62,522 bases of DNA, from positions 1-62,522 of the forward strand of contig JAHIQI010000015.1 in assembly GCA_018902755.1 (NCBI GenBank). The letters are read 5' to 3'. Below are positions 35,001 through 42,809 of the stretch, piece after piece. The position numbers and the translations under genes are program-made. The notes under the pieces were generated by a model. The model was not told the DNA's origin and made no database searches. It saw only the letters and a list, made by a program, of their open reading frames with translations. The DNA is from Pseudomonadota bacterium. Its GTDB lineage: Bacteria > Desulfobacterota > Desulfarculia > Desulfarculales > Desulfarculaceae. Numbering within the stretch: the stretch's first letter is position 1; every line of letters begins with the position of its first letter.

Positions 35001-35796
35001 CGCCCAGCGCCAGGGCGACGCCCAAAACCTGGGCTACGGCCAGACCCTGGACGGCGTGGCCTTGGGGGGCGACGGCGCACTGGCCCCATGGCTGAACCTG
35101 GGCCTGGCCCTGGGCGTCAGCCGGGGAGAGTTGAGCTGGGACCGGCCCTCCTATTACGGGCGCATGGACAACTTCCACGCCGGTCTCTACGCCAAGGCCG
35201 TCTGGGGGGCGCTGTATCTGCGGGGCCAGCTCGGCTTGGCCTACAACGACTCCACCGCTCACCGGTCTCTGAACTTGGCCAGCTACAACGGCACGGCTCG
35301 CAGCGACTTCCAGGGCCTGGCCGGCTTGGGCAGCCTAAAGGGCGGCTACGACTTCAAACTGGGGGGCTGGCAGACCGGGCCCACGGCCATGGTGCGCTAC
35401 ACCGGCCTGAAGCAGGACGGCTTCAGCGAGTCCGGGGTGGGAGCCCTGGGACTGGCGGTGGAGGAGCAGGACGCGGAGTCGATGCAGAGCGCCCTGGGCT
35501 GGGAGGCTTCCACCCTGTGGGAGCTGGGCGGGGTGCGGATGCTGCCCCGGTTGGCGGCGGCCTGGTGGCACGAATTCAAGGACGATCCCTTGCAGATCAC
35601 GGCTCGTTTCGAGGACTACGGGGTGTCCCCCTTGACGGTGGACGGCCTGAAGCTGCCCTCGGACTATGGCGTGGCCAGCATAGGTTTCTCCGCCCTGCTT
35701 AGCCAAACCCTGGAGGCCAACCTGGCCCTGACCCTGGCCCTGGGCGACGACTACTACGCCCAGGCCGTCACCGCGGGGCTTGAGTACCGGTTCTGA
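32077..35796 (+). CDS. Repeat-rich type V autotransporter
   Basis: About 1,239 residues. The signal peptide (M-H-S-Y-L-E-R-K-L-G-R-K, hydrophobic, cleavage after P-A-A) has an AGGA ribosome site five bases before ATG 32077; an in-frame GTG at 32041 is less likely. The passenger consists of about 22 repeats of roughly 27 residues (consensus S-N-T-I-T-N-S-G-T-V-x-G-x-I-Y-G-S), then a linker with G-T-L-T-S-D-T-L-T-N-N-G-T-L-G-G-R-G, typical of autotransporter beta-helix ends. The last 260 residues are a barrel ending G-L-E-Y-R-F. The surface passenger is Gly/Ser/Asn-rich; binding target unknown. Confidence 0.88.
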   Translation: MHSYLERKLGRKFLLLPVVVLLLILAAAPAPAADQTNTGTITGNWAGTSEDDDYDNQGTVTGQVNMTQGGHDVFTNSGGVGLSVFMSSDGSNTVENQLGGSIGASVFGSNNTATGSDGGSNSLINAGTIGNNLMGSRNKGDNSSGGSNTITNSGTVTLDIYGSNNSGANSSGGSNVIGNTGTVRNIYGSSNSGANSSGGSNTITNSGTGESEIYGSNNTGAGSTGGSNTIANSGELDGIYGSYNQSDSSSGGSNTITNSVLALGIIGSFNDGASTSGGDNLITNSGVAVTILGSYNYGAGAVGGSNTITLTDASSGFGSFGSVNEGVGSSGGYNTITNSGEDYGGLVGSQNEGEGSSGGYNTVINTGLEVSGLAGSFNEGDNSSGSFNTVTNTGTVDGDIYGSGNGGVDSVGGSNIISNTGTVTYDIYGSFNDGDSSSGGSNTITSTGTVDGYICGSINEGAGSSGGDNTIVNSGTVDGYIFGSRNRSGSVGGGGNTVTNSGSVAQVIYGSSNEGDSSSGGGNTITNTASGTTDFIAGSRNTGSNSSGAGNVINNAGTVTSGIYGSLNDGDGSSGGGNTITNSGTVNGNIWGSLNSGANSSSTGNTIVNSGTVSGDIYGGRNTGSGSSGGDDTITNRGTVGGSIYAGDGDDRVNLEGGSSVGGTVGGGSGTDTLAFSGMGNQDGSLWGTTYLNFENLAFYGGRTTLTGDWSISGTTTVEAGGVAAINGTLTSDTLTNNGTLGGRGTIVGEVTNNGVISPGNSIGTLTIDGDFINSGSGVLAVELGLGSGDRLVVTGTAYLNGGTLRAALEPGVYTGGTSWTVLSAGNIVGGFSSFQSLLDSVVLSLSMGASSDCISITLSRASYAQFGQTANQRVVGGRLDDIVPLAVDRDDEMATLITAMDFAYSAAQISAALEQLSPEMYSAFAWSALQSAQAFGDVIDQQMDQERDALRLGTPTAEGSPQGLNLWARFWGSTAQRQGDAQNLGYGQTLDGVALGGDGALAPWLNLGLALGVSRGELSWDRPSYYGRMDNFHAGLYAKAVWGALYLRGQLGLAYNDSTAHRSLNLASYNGTARSDFQGLAGLGSLKGGYDFKLGGWQTGPTAMVRYTGLKQDGFSESGVGALGLAVEEQDAESMQSALGWEASTLWELGGVRMLPRLAAAWWHEFKDDPLQITARFEDYGVSPLTVDGLKLPSDYGVASIGFSALLSQTLEANLALTLALGDDYYAQAVTAGLEYRF
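32281..34020 (+). repeat. About 22 in-frame repeats of roughly 81 bases in the passenger
   Basis: The unit encodes S-N-T-I-T-N-S-G-T-V-x-x-x-I-Y-G-S-x-N-x-G-x-x-S-S-G-G with gradual divergence. GGCGGCTCCAACACCAT recurs, so the array can expand or shrink by slippage or recombination. Confidence 0.85.
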
Positions 35797-35832
35797 GGGC
35801 GCCGCCCGAAAACGGCGGCACGTCAAAAAAAA

Positions 35833-35872
35833 CGGACCAGCAGCCTCACGGTGCTGGTCCGATCATTTTTTT
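35833..35872. terminator. Bidirectional terminator
   Basis: CGGACCAGCA pairs with TGCTGGTCCG around nine bases, with a run of A before and seven T after. It ends both the autotransporter and the convergent GGDEF gene. Confidence 0.85.
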
Positions 35873-35954
35873 GCGGCTCGGCCTGGCCCTCGGGTTTTTC
35901 CAGGCATAGCGGAAGGGACTTGCGGCTGGTCGCCCTCGGCGCGCCGTGGCGGTC

Positions 35955-37220
35955 CTAGGCCTCCAGGGCCTCCACCCGGTTGCGGCCTTTTCCCTTGGCC
36001 TGATACAGGGCCTGGTCGCCCCGTTTGAGCCAGGAATCAAGGTCGTCGGACTGGGGATCGAAGGCCGCCACTCCCAGGCTTATGGTGCAGGCGATATGAC
36101 GCCCCTCGGCCTTGAAGGTGTGGGTCTGGACGCGCACGCGCAACCTGTCGGCCACCTCCACGGCGGCTTTCAGGTCGGTTTCCGGCAGGATTATGGCGAA
36201 TTCCTCGCCGCCCACCCGGCCGAAAAGGTCGCTGTCGCGCAGCTCCTGGCTTATTAGCTGGGTGAGCTTTCTGAGCACCAGGTCGCCGGCATGGTGCCCC
36301 AGGCTGTCGTTGACCGTTTTGAATTCGTCGACATCCACGTTTATCAAGGCGATGGCGTGGCCGTAGCGCCGGGCGCGCTTGACCTCCAGGGAGGCCGTGT
36401 ACATGAACTGCCGCCGGTTGGCGATACCGGTCAGCTCATCGGTGAGGGACAGGAAGCGCAGCTCCTCCTCCATCTTCTTGAGGCTGGAGATGTCCAAGAA
36501 GCTCTCCACCAGGCGCTCCCGGCCGTCCAGATTGACCTGGGCCACGGTCTTTAAGATAGGCAACAACCGGCCGTCGGATTGGCGCAGTTGCTGCTCCGAG
36601 TTGTCGGACTTTTTGCCCAGATCGGTGATGGGGCATCGCCCCAGCTGATCTTGGCACACGAAGCGGTGACAGACGGACCCGATCACCTCCTGAGGGGACG
36701 CCTTGAACATCTCCATGGCCACGGAGTTGGCGTCCACGATGCGGTGGTCGGTGGGCTCGATGATCAAGATGCCCGCCTGGATGGAGTCCAACAGTTCGCG
36801 CACCAGCTTTTGGCTTTGCAGCAGGGCCTGCTCTATCTGGTTCCGTTCCCTGGCGTAGCGTATGGCCCGCTCCATGGTCTTGGGATCGGTCTCGGATTTA
36901 ACCAGGTAGTCCTGGGCCCCCTCTCGGATGGCCTGAAAGGCGGTTTCCTCGTCGTCGAGGCTGCTCAACACCACTATGGCTTTGTTGGAGAAGATATTTT
37001 TCACGCGGCGCAGGGTGTCCAGCCCCTCGCTGTCGGGCAGGAACAGGTCGAGCAGGATGGCGTCCGGATCAAAGTCCTGGAGCGTGGCGGCGGCTTGCCC
37101 CACCGTCTCCACCGCCCGCAGCAAATACTCATCCTTGGCCATTTCCTGCAAAATGCCTTTTATGAGCATGCTGTAGGTCTTGCTGTCCTCCACTAATAAA
37201 AGGCGAACCTGGCGGCGCAT
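35955..37220 (-). CDS. Receiver-PAS-GGDEF diguanylate cyclase
   Basis: 421 residues. An N-terminal receiver (L-L-L-V-E-D-S, phosphoacceptor in A-I-L-L-D-L-F-L-P), a PAS domain (about 135-260, with several Cys in C-H-R-F-V-C-Q-D-Q-L-G-R-C), and a C-terminal GGDEF domain with active G-G-E-E-F. The inhibitory R-x-x-D site lies five residues upstream (R-D-S-D), so the product c-di-GMP can feed back. The Cys cluster in the PAS could bind a metal or sense redox, which is inference. It may receive phosphate from kinases in the adjacent nine-gene operon on the same strand. Confidence 0.92.
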   Translation of the reverse strand: MRRQVRLLLVEDSKTYSMLIKGILQEMAKDEYLLRAVETVGQAAATLQDFDPDAILLDLFLPDSEGLDTLRRVKNIFSNKAIVVLSSLDDEETAFQAIREGAQDYLVKSETDPKTMERAIRYARERNQIEQALLQSQKLVRELLDSIQAGILIIEPTDHRIVDANSVAMEMFKASPQEVIGSVCHRFVCQDQLGRCPITDLGKKSDNSEQQLRQSDGRLLPILKTVAQVNLDGRERLVESFLDISSLKKMEEELRFLSLTDELTGIANRRQFMYTASLEVKRARRYGHAIALINVDVDEFKTVNDSLGHHAGDLVLRKLTQLISQELRDSDLFGRVGGEEFAIILPETDLKAAVEVADRLRVRVQTHTFKAEGRHIACTISLGVAAFDPQSDDLDSWLKRGDQALYQAKGKGRNRVEALEA

Positions 37221-37637
37221 GAAACTTACCTCACCTCGATAATGTCATAAGGTGATTGCTGTTTAGCACAAGGCCGGAGGGCTCAACAAGCACCGTTGGC
37301 CCCATGGATGATGGAGCCTTCTTTTCGGCGGTGCCCAAGGTCTGGCCGTTTCACCTGAGCATATCCGGCAAGAGACCGGAGGGCAAGAATAGGATGTTCT
37401 CCGCCCTGGCCTAGGGGAGGGGGACGCCCACTGGCTGGGTATGAAAAACAAGCGGGTCTTGCGACTTTGATGGTGGGCCCGAGCCACGTCCCCGCCCCCG
37501 CGCGGCCTCGCCATGGCTCATGGCCCTGTTTTTTTGCCCTGCCAGGGCTTATCGCATTTGGTCCGCGCCCGTGGGCGGCCAAACCGCCGGGCAGAAAGGG
37601 GGCGGAAACGTTTGGCCCCGATCGGTCTTGGCGGTTT
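37221..37637. other. Intergenic region upstream of the GGDEF gene
   Basis: 417 bases between the end of the signalling operon and the GGDEF gene on the same strand. It should hold the GGDEF promoter. One short hairpin (GGCGG/CCGCC near 37573-37590) is visible; no gene. Confidence 0.4.
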
Positions 37638-38069
37638 CTACCAGCCGTACTTCTTGAGGGCCTCGCGGACCGCCGCTTCCCTGGTCTGGTCGTCGATGTC
37701 TATGCGCCGGGCCCGGCCTTCCTTGATCTTCTCCACCAGCAGATCCAGGTCGGCGGGCTTTTCCATGAAGTCCAGGGCGCCCAGGCGCATGGCCTCCACC
37801 CCGACCTGCACGCTGGCGTGCCCGGTGAGCAGGATGATCTGAAGGCTGGGCTTGTTGACCAGGGCCCGCTTCAGGGTTTCCATGCCGTCCACCTTGGGCA
37901 TCTGCAGATCCAGCACGATGGCGTCATAGAGGTTTTGCCCGATCTTTTCCAGGGCCATGGCCCCGTCCAGGGCCGTATCCACAATGCAGCCACGGTTGCT
38001 CAGACGCTCACTGACGCTTTCCAGGAAGTCCGGATCATCATCGACAACCAACACCCTGATGTCTTGCAT
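37638..38069 (-). CDS. Single-domain response regulator
   Basis: 143 residues, a CheY-like receiver with D-D-D acidic pocket (V-L-V-V-D-D-D), phosphoacceptor in I-V-L-D-L-Q-M-P, L-L-T-G-H and M-E-K-P. After the receiver a 20-residue charged helix ends A-L-K-K-Y-G-W. The start ATG 38069 follows AGGAGGG; the longer frame overlaps carbonic anhydrase. It is the last gene of the SulP operon and, with no output domain, must act through protein contact or as a phosphate shuttle. Confidence 0.88.
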   Translation of the reverse strand: MQDIRVLVVDDDPDFLESVSERLSNRGCIVDTALDGAMALEKIGQNLYDAIVLDLQMPKVDGMETLKRALVNKPSLQIILLTGHASVQVGVEAMRLGALDFMEKPADLDLLVEKIKEGRARRIDIDDQTREAAVREALKKYGW

Positions 38070-38071
38070 CG

Positions 38072-38803
38072 CTACCCTCCTATTTCGTTGCGGCTCTCGG
38101 CGGCCGCTTGATCTTGTGGGTCGGGCGCCCATGCGGGCTGCCCAGGCTCCAGCCATTTTACACGACCATGGGCCAGGTCGTATATGGCCCCCACCGCGGC
38201 AAAGGCGCCGGAGGCGACTCCATCCCTGATGGCCTCGCTTTGCCGGAAAAGCGTCTGCATGGTCTGCTTGACGTTTTCCTCGATGGCCCGGTCCAAAAGC
38301 GCCCCACTGTTCGCCTCGGGCAGGTCGGCCATGGCCTGGTGCACCGCCGGGGTTATGCCGCTGAGCAGCCCGCGCAGGCTGGCCTCGGCGGGCACCGCGT
38401 CGTTTTGCACCATGTCCAGGGCGGCGGTAACCGCCCCGCAGTTACTGTGGCCCAGCACCACCAACAGCGGGGTGTGCACGTGCAGCATACCGTATTCCAC
38501 CGAGGCCAGGGCGGCGGAATCCAGGCTGTGGCCCGCGGTGCGCACCACGAACAGGTCCATGATGCCCACGTCGAAGATCATTTCCACCGGCACCCGCGAG
38601 TCCGAGCAGGAGAGCACCGTGGCCATGGCGTGATCGGCCTGGTTGCCAAGGTGGGCCTGCCTGCGCCGCAGCAAGCCGCTGCGTGGATGGCGGCGGCGGT
38701 CATTGGTGAAGCGGTGGTTGCCCTTGCTAAGTTCGTCCAACACCTTTTTGGGCTCGGGTTTGTCCGGCCGCGCGTGGTGTGTGGCGTGCTTGTGCTTGCT
38801 CAT
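38072..38803 (-). CDS. Beta-class carbonic anhydrase
   Basis: 243 residues. Zinc ligands are in C-S-D-S-R-V-P (Cys 66) and G-H-S-N-C-G-A-V (His 119, Cys 122); the Asp-Arg pair of C-S-D-S-R is intact, so the enzyme should interconvert CO2 and bicarbonate. There is no signal peptide, so it is cytoplasmic; the N-terminus is His-rich (M-S-K-H-K-H-A-T-H-H). It lies in the same operon as a SulP anion transporter; SulP proteins and carbonic anhydrases are often linked or fused, pointing to bicarbonate handling. Confidence 0.92.
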   Translation of the reverse strand: MSKHKHATHHARPDKPEPKKVLDELSKGNHRFTNDRRRHPRSGLLRRRQAHLGNQADHAMATVLSCSDSRVPVEMIFDVGIMDLFVVRTAGHSLDSAALASVEYGMLHVHTPLLVVLGHSNCGAVTAALDMVQNDAVPAEASLRGLLSGITPAVHQAMADLPEANSGALLDRAIEENVKQTMQTLFRQSEAIRDGVASGAFAAVGAIYDLAHGRVKWLEPGQPAWAPDPQDQAAAESRNEIGG

Positions 38804-38809
38804 TATATT

Positions 38810-39448
38810 TTACCCTCCCGTGGCCCGCGCCGGCGGCAGTTCCAACTCCAGGGCCGCGCCGCCCTCCCCCGGGCGTACTCCCAGCTCTTGTAAAAATTGC
38901 GAAGGCAACGCATCCGGCGCCCGCTCCATCTCTCCCACCAGGCGCAGCGCCACCGCGTCGCCGCTGCTTTGTAAAACAAGGCGCAACACCGATCCGCCCA
39001 CCGCCGCCTTCACCACCGTGGCCAGGCAGCGCCACAACAGCCGCTCGAAGTCCAAGGTGGGCAGGCCCACGCTCAGGGCCTCCGGCAGCTCCAGCTCCAG
39101 GGTCACGTTGTGCAGGGCGGCCTGCCTGGCGAATATGCCGCAGATGAGCGTGACGCCCTTGACCGCGTCGCAGATGGGCCCGGTTTCCTCGGCGCTGTGG
39201 GCGAAGGCGTTGAGGCGCTTCACCGCCTGGTCGGCCCTGCCCACCCGCTCGATAACCCGCCCGATGAGCTGGTACAGGCGGTCCGGGTCGGGCTCGCGGC
39301 CCTTGGCGCCCATCTCCAGCATCTCGCTGATGAGCCGGCTCTGCTCGTTGATGACCGCCAGCTCGTTCTTGATCTCGTGGGTGGCGTTGCGCGTCACCTG
39401 GCCGAACAGCTCGGCATAGCCGGCTTGGCCTGGGTTGGTGTCCGGCAT
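38810..39448 (-). CDS. Degenerate histidine-kinase-like protein (DHp only)
   Basis: 212 residues. The H-box is clear (A-T-H-E-I-K-N-E-L-A-V-I-N-E-Q, His about 24) and a helical hairpin follows. The expected N-box reads L-L-W-R-C-L-A-T-V-V without the ATP-binding Asn, and no G-box glycines are found, so it probably cannot bind ATP. It may be phosphorylated by other kinases and act as a phosphotransfer protein, as degenerate DHp proteins do. Its start overlaps the preceding regulator stop by one base (TGATG). Confidence 0.7.
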   Translation of the reverse strand: MPDTNPGQAGYAELFGQVTRNATHEIKNELAVINEQSRLISEMLEMGAKGREPDPDRLYQLIGRVIERVGRADQAVKRLNAFAHSAEETGPICDAVKGVTLICGIFARQAALHNVTLELELPEALSVGLPTLDFERLLWRCLATVVKAAVGGSVLRLVLQSSGDAVALRLVGEMERAPDALPSQFLQELGVRPGEGGAALELELPPARATGG

Positions 39449-39813
39449 CAGCTCAGCTCCTGTTTGCCGCCGCCCTGCATCAAGGCGATCAGGTCGTCGA
39501 TGTCCACCGGTTTGACCAAATACAGGTCAGCCCCCATGTCCAGGGCGCGGTCCAGGTCCTCCGGGGCGCTGTGGCCGGTGAGCAGGATTATGCGCGCCTC
39601 GGGCCGGGCTGCCTTGATGGCCTGGATGGCCTCGTAGCCGCTTAGCCCCGGCATCTTCAGGTCCAGCACCACCCAGTCGTAGGCCTGGTCCTGGATCATC
39701 TTCAGGCCCTGTTCCCCGCTGGTGGCCCATTCGCTGTCGATGTCGCGAATCTCCATGCGCTCGGAAAGGGTGGTTACCAGTTCTTTCTCATCGTCGATGA
39801 GCAAAACCTTCAT
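39448..39813 (-). CDS. Single-domain response regulator
   Basis: 121 residues, essentially only a receiver: L-L-I-D-D-E acidic residues, V-V-L-D-L-K-M-P-G phosphoacceptor, I-L-L-T-G-H and L-V-K-P-V-D. It lies one base from the Cache kinase gene and overlaps the DHp-like gene, an arrangement suggesting phosphate passes kinase to this receiver to the DHp protein. That order is inference. Confidence 0.9.
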   Translation of the reverse strand: MKVLLIDDEKELVTTLSERMEIRDIDSEWATSGEQGLKMIQDQAYDWVVLDLKMPGLSGYEAIQAIKAARPEARIILLTGHSAPEDLDRALDMGADLYLVKPVDIDDLIALMQGGGKQELS

Positions 39814-39814
39814 G

Positions 39815-41578
39815 TCATACTTCCATTCTTACGGCGTCATCGCCGCTTGCGCCTTCCAGGCGGCGGGGTCGCTGCTTCACGGGCAGATACACGATAAAGG
39901 AAGTGCCCTGGCCGGGCTGACTCGTCACGTCTATGTGGCCGCCGAGCTTCTGCACGATTCCGTAGGTGATGGAAAGGCCCAGGCCGGTGCCCTTCTCCCC
40001 CTTGGTGGAGAAAAAGGGCTCGAAGATGTTCTGGAGGTCTTGGGAGGCTATGCCTATTCCGTTGTCGGTGACGGTTATGGCCACCTGTTCGTTGTCCCGG
40101 CTGGCCACGGAGATGTCGATCCTGTCGCCGTCTTCCACCGCCGCCAGGGCATTGTTCAGGATGTTCAAGAGCACCTGCTGGATCTGGCCCTTGTCGGCCT
40201 CCAAGGTGGGCACGTCGGGGGGGATGTCCACGTTGATGGAGATGTTGCGGTAGTCCGCCTCCCGGCCCAGGAAGCCCAGCACTTCCTTGATCAGCGGCTC
40301 CAGGTGTATCTGCTCGGACTTCACCGGCAGGTGGCGGGCGAAGCCCAGCAGGCGGTGGGTGATCTCGCTGACCCGGCGCACCGAGTCCTTGATCACCCTG
40401 ATCTGGTCCATGAACTTGTCCCGGCGGGGGAAGTCCGGGTTCATTCCCAGGATGTCCCCCATGAGGCCCACCTTCTCGTTGATGATGGCCACCGGGTTGT
40501 TGATCTCGTGGGCCACCCCCGCGGCCAGGCGGCCGATGGAGGCCAGCTTGTTGGTGTATTCCACCTCGTGCAACATGGCCACCCGCCGAAGGTCCGCCTC
40601 GTAGATGCGGTTGACCAGGGTGGCCGAGCCCCACCAGATGACCACCAGGATGGCGGCCACCGACACCCCCACCATTACGATGATGTTGATGCGCAAGAGG
40701 TCCCACTTCTGGAGCAGGGCGGCCGGTTGCTTGACCACCACCAGCAGGAAGGGGGAGCCCTCCACCTTGGCCGTGGCCACCAAAAAGGGCGGGGAGTTGC
40801 CCTGCTTGACCTCGGCGACCTTGCCCATTTGCCCGGCCAGTTGGGCCATGGACTTGAAGCTGGTCAGCACCCCGCCGAACAGGGTGGAGGGGGTTTGCAG
40901 GACACCCTGTTGGTTGATCAGGAAGATGTCGCCGATGGGGTGCAGGTCCGTGGCCGAAAGCAGGCTATTGAGCTTGCCGGTGTCGATGGTGGCCCTGAGC
41001 ACGTAGGGCTGGTCGTCGGCGCGCTCGTGGCGCACCGCGATGACGAAGTGGGGGAAGTTGCGGTGGCCCAGGAATACGTCGCTGATGTAGATGCCCCGGA
41101 TCTGCACCTCCTTGTACCAGTCCTGGTTCTTGTAGTCGCGGCCCTCCAGGTTGTAGGGCCCGATGTAGGCGTGCTGGATGCCCCGGCCGTCGATGAGGCC
41201 CAGGTCCACGAAGCCGCCGAAGGACTGGCGCAGGCGCCGAAACACCGTGGCCAGATGGCGACGGTCGGACAGCTGGTCAAAGGTGTTGGCCAGGTTCACG
41301 TAGGTCAGGGCGGCCCGGCGCTCTTCCAGGAAGTTGGCAAGCTGCACCTTGTTGACCGCCAACAGCCGCTGCACGTGGGAGGTGATCTCGTTGCGCTGAA
41401 GCTGGTACTGCTCTTCGAACTGGTAGAAGTTGATGCCCGCCAGAAAAACCAAGGGGGCCAGAGTGACGGCTATGGCCGACAACAGGGTGGTGCGCCACAG
41501 CCTGCGGTAGTTGAGCAGCTCCAGCTCCGAGTCGCGCCGGTCCCAGAATGGCGGCTTGATTTTGCGCCAAATGCCCAA
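39815..41578 (-). CDS. Membrane sensor histidine kinase with Cache-type sensor
   Basis: 587 residues. A transmembrane helix near 30-50, a periplasmic domain of about 270 residues with double-Cache features (Y-K-N-Q-D-W-Y-K-E-V, D-I-F-L-I-N-Q-Q-G-V-L), a second helix near 325-345, then DHp with H-E-I-N-N-P and a complete ATPase (N-I-L-N-N-A, D-N-G-I-G-I, F-F-S-T-K-G-E-K-G-T-G-L-G-L). Cache sensors bind small acids or amino acids. Start is TTG 41578 with AGGAGG upstream; the previous gene ends two bases before. Confidence 0.9.
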   Translation of the reverse strand: MGIWRKIKPPFWDRRDSELELLNYRRLWRTTLLSAIAVTLAPLVFLAGINFYQFEEQYQLQRNEITSHVQRLLAVNKVQLANFLEERRAALTYVNLANTFDQLSDRRHLATVFRRLRQSFGGFVDLGLIDGRGIQHAYIGPYNLEGRDYKNQDWYKEVQIRGIYISDVFLGHRNFPHFVIAVRHERADDQPYVLRATIDTGKLNSLLSATDLHPIGDIFLINQQGVLQTPSTLFGGVLTSFKSMAQLAGQMGKVAEVKQGNSPPFLVATAKVEGSPFLLVVVKQPAALLQKWDLLRINIIVMVGVSVAAILVVIWWGSATLVNRIYEADLRRVAMLHEVEYTNKLASIGRLAAGVAHEINNPVAIINEKVGLMGDILGMNPDFPRRDKFMDQIRVIKDSVRRVSEITHRLLGFARHLPVKSEQIHLEPLIKEVLGFLGREADYRNISINVDIPPDVPTLEADKGQIQQVLLNILNNALAAVEDGDRIDISVASRDNEQVAITVTDNGIGIASQDLQNIFEPFFSTKGEKGTGLGLSITYGIVQKLGGHIDVTSQPGQGTSFIVYLPVKQRPRRLEGASGDDAVRMEV

Positions 41579-41580
41579 AC

Positions 41581-42807
41581 TCAGCCCTCCTGCCCCCGCA
41601 CCTTGTCATAGGCCGCCTGCATGGCTTCCGAGAGCTTGTCGATATCCACCGGCTTCTCCAGGTAGGCGAAGGCGCCCAGGCTCATGCACTGCTCCATGTC
41701 GCGCTGGGACCCGTGGCCGGTGAGGATGATCACCTCCACCTTGGGGTAGTCGTGCTTGATGCGCTTTAGCACCTCTATGCCGTCGATGCCGGGCATCTTG
41801 AGGTCCAACACCAGCACCTCGGGCTCGTCCTCGGCCACCATTTTGAGGGCCTGCTCGCCGTCGTAGGCCACCGCAGAGCCGATCTCCCGAAGCAGGAGGC
41901 GCTCGGACAGGGTCTGGGCGAACTCGCGCTCGTCGTCCACCAACAGCACCTTGGAGGGAAGCTGGAAGTCGGCCTGGCGGTAGACGTCGGCATGGTAGAA
42001 GCCGGGCCCCGGCTCCACCGACACCTCGCCGACCCCCTCCACCTGGCGCGCCTGGTCTTCCAGGTCCTTGCTGAGCTTGCTCAGGCGCAACACCTTCTTG
42101 TTCACTTGGATGTCAACCTTTCCCTGGGAGGCCGTGACCTGGATGTCCTTGTTGCTGTGACCCTGGGTGGTCAAGACCTGCTCCACCTGGGCGGCCAGCA
42201 AAAAGTCCCTGGCCGCCTGGAGCGAGGCCTCGCTCACCGCCAGGGGGCCTCCCCGGGCCTGGTCCGCGATGAACCTGGCGGCGTTTTCGGGGTCGCGCTT
42301 TTCCATGGGCAGCAGGATGTCGTAGAGCTTGGCGTCCCAGGGGTCGCGGTCCAGCAGGTACTCCGCCCAGCGGATGGCCGACTCGTCGTCGCGGTGGACC
42401 CTGGCCAGGGCCTCCTTTTCGCTGAGGCCCAGCTCGCGGGCGGCCTGGGCGGCCCGGTGCTTGGTCTCGGCGATGAGGCACACTTCCAGCACGTGGCTGA
42501 TGGACCGCGGCACCAGCAGGGAGACGTGCCCCAGCAGGACCAGGTTCTGATTCTCGGTGAGCAGCTTGGCCGTTTCCAGCTTCAGGGCGGCGACGGCCCG
42601 CTCTTTTTCGCGAGAAAACTGGTTGAATATGGAGGTGCGGCCGTACATGGCCCGGCGCAGGTTGCCGGCCGTGGGGCCACCGTTGCGGTCAACCCGCCCG
42701 ATGACGTCCTCGTCGCGCATCAGCTCCACGCTCAGGCGCGAGGCCACGCCTTGGGCCACTTCCTCGGCTCCGCAAAAGGAGCCGCTCATTATTGTAACCA
42801 CACTCAT
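41581..42807 (-). CDS. Cytidylate-kinase-like protein fused to a BON-like segment and receiver
   Basis: 408 residues in three parts. Residues 1-200 resemble the cytidylate-kinase-like family (V-T-I-M-S-G-S-F-C-G-A-E-E-V-A start, R-x-A-A-Q-A-A-R-E-L-G-L-S-E-K-E-A middle, R-D-P-W-D-A-K-L-Y-D); its P-loop is degenerate. Residues about 215-270 look like a BON-type fold ending in V-E-G-V-G-E-V-S-V. Residues 283-408 are a full receiver (L-L-V-D-D-E, V-L-D-L-K-M-P-G, L-T-G-H, E-K-P-V-D). Such a nucleotide-kinase-like regulator is unusual; the first domain may sense a nucleotide. It follows SulP by two bases. Confidence 0.8.
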   Translation of the reverse strand: MSVVTIMSGSFCGAEEVAQGVASRLSVELMRDEDVIGRVDRNGGPTAGNLRRAMYGRTSIFNQFSREKERAVAALKLETAKLLTENQNLVLLGHVSLLVPRSISHVLEVCLIAETKHRAAQAARELGLSEKEALARVHRDDESAIRWAEYLLDRDPWDAKLYDILLPMEKRDPENAARFIADQARGGPLAVSEASLQAARDFLLAAQVEQVLTTQGHSNKDIQVTASQGKVDIQVNKKVLRLSKLSKDLEDQARQVEGVGEVSVEPGPGFYHADVYRQADFQLPSKVLLVDDEREFAQTLSERLLLREIGSAVAYDGEQALKMVAEDEPEVLVLDLKMPGIDGIEVLKRIKHDYPKVEVIILTGHGSQRDMEQCMSLGAFAYLEKPVDIDKLSEAMQAAYDKVRGQEG

Positions 42808-42809
42808 GA

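Noticed and set aside
32950..35262. 770-codon minus-strand frame opposite the autotransporter
   Set aside because: Its Ala/Val/Asp repetition merely mirrors the plus-strand repeats, and the plus frame has a signal peptide and a complete barrel.
39722..41611. 629-codon plus-strand frame
   Set aside because: Antisense to a histidine kinase with an intact ATPase domain; composition is typical of a shadow.
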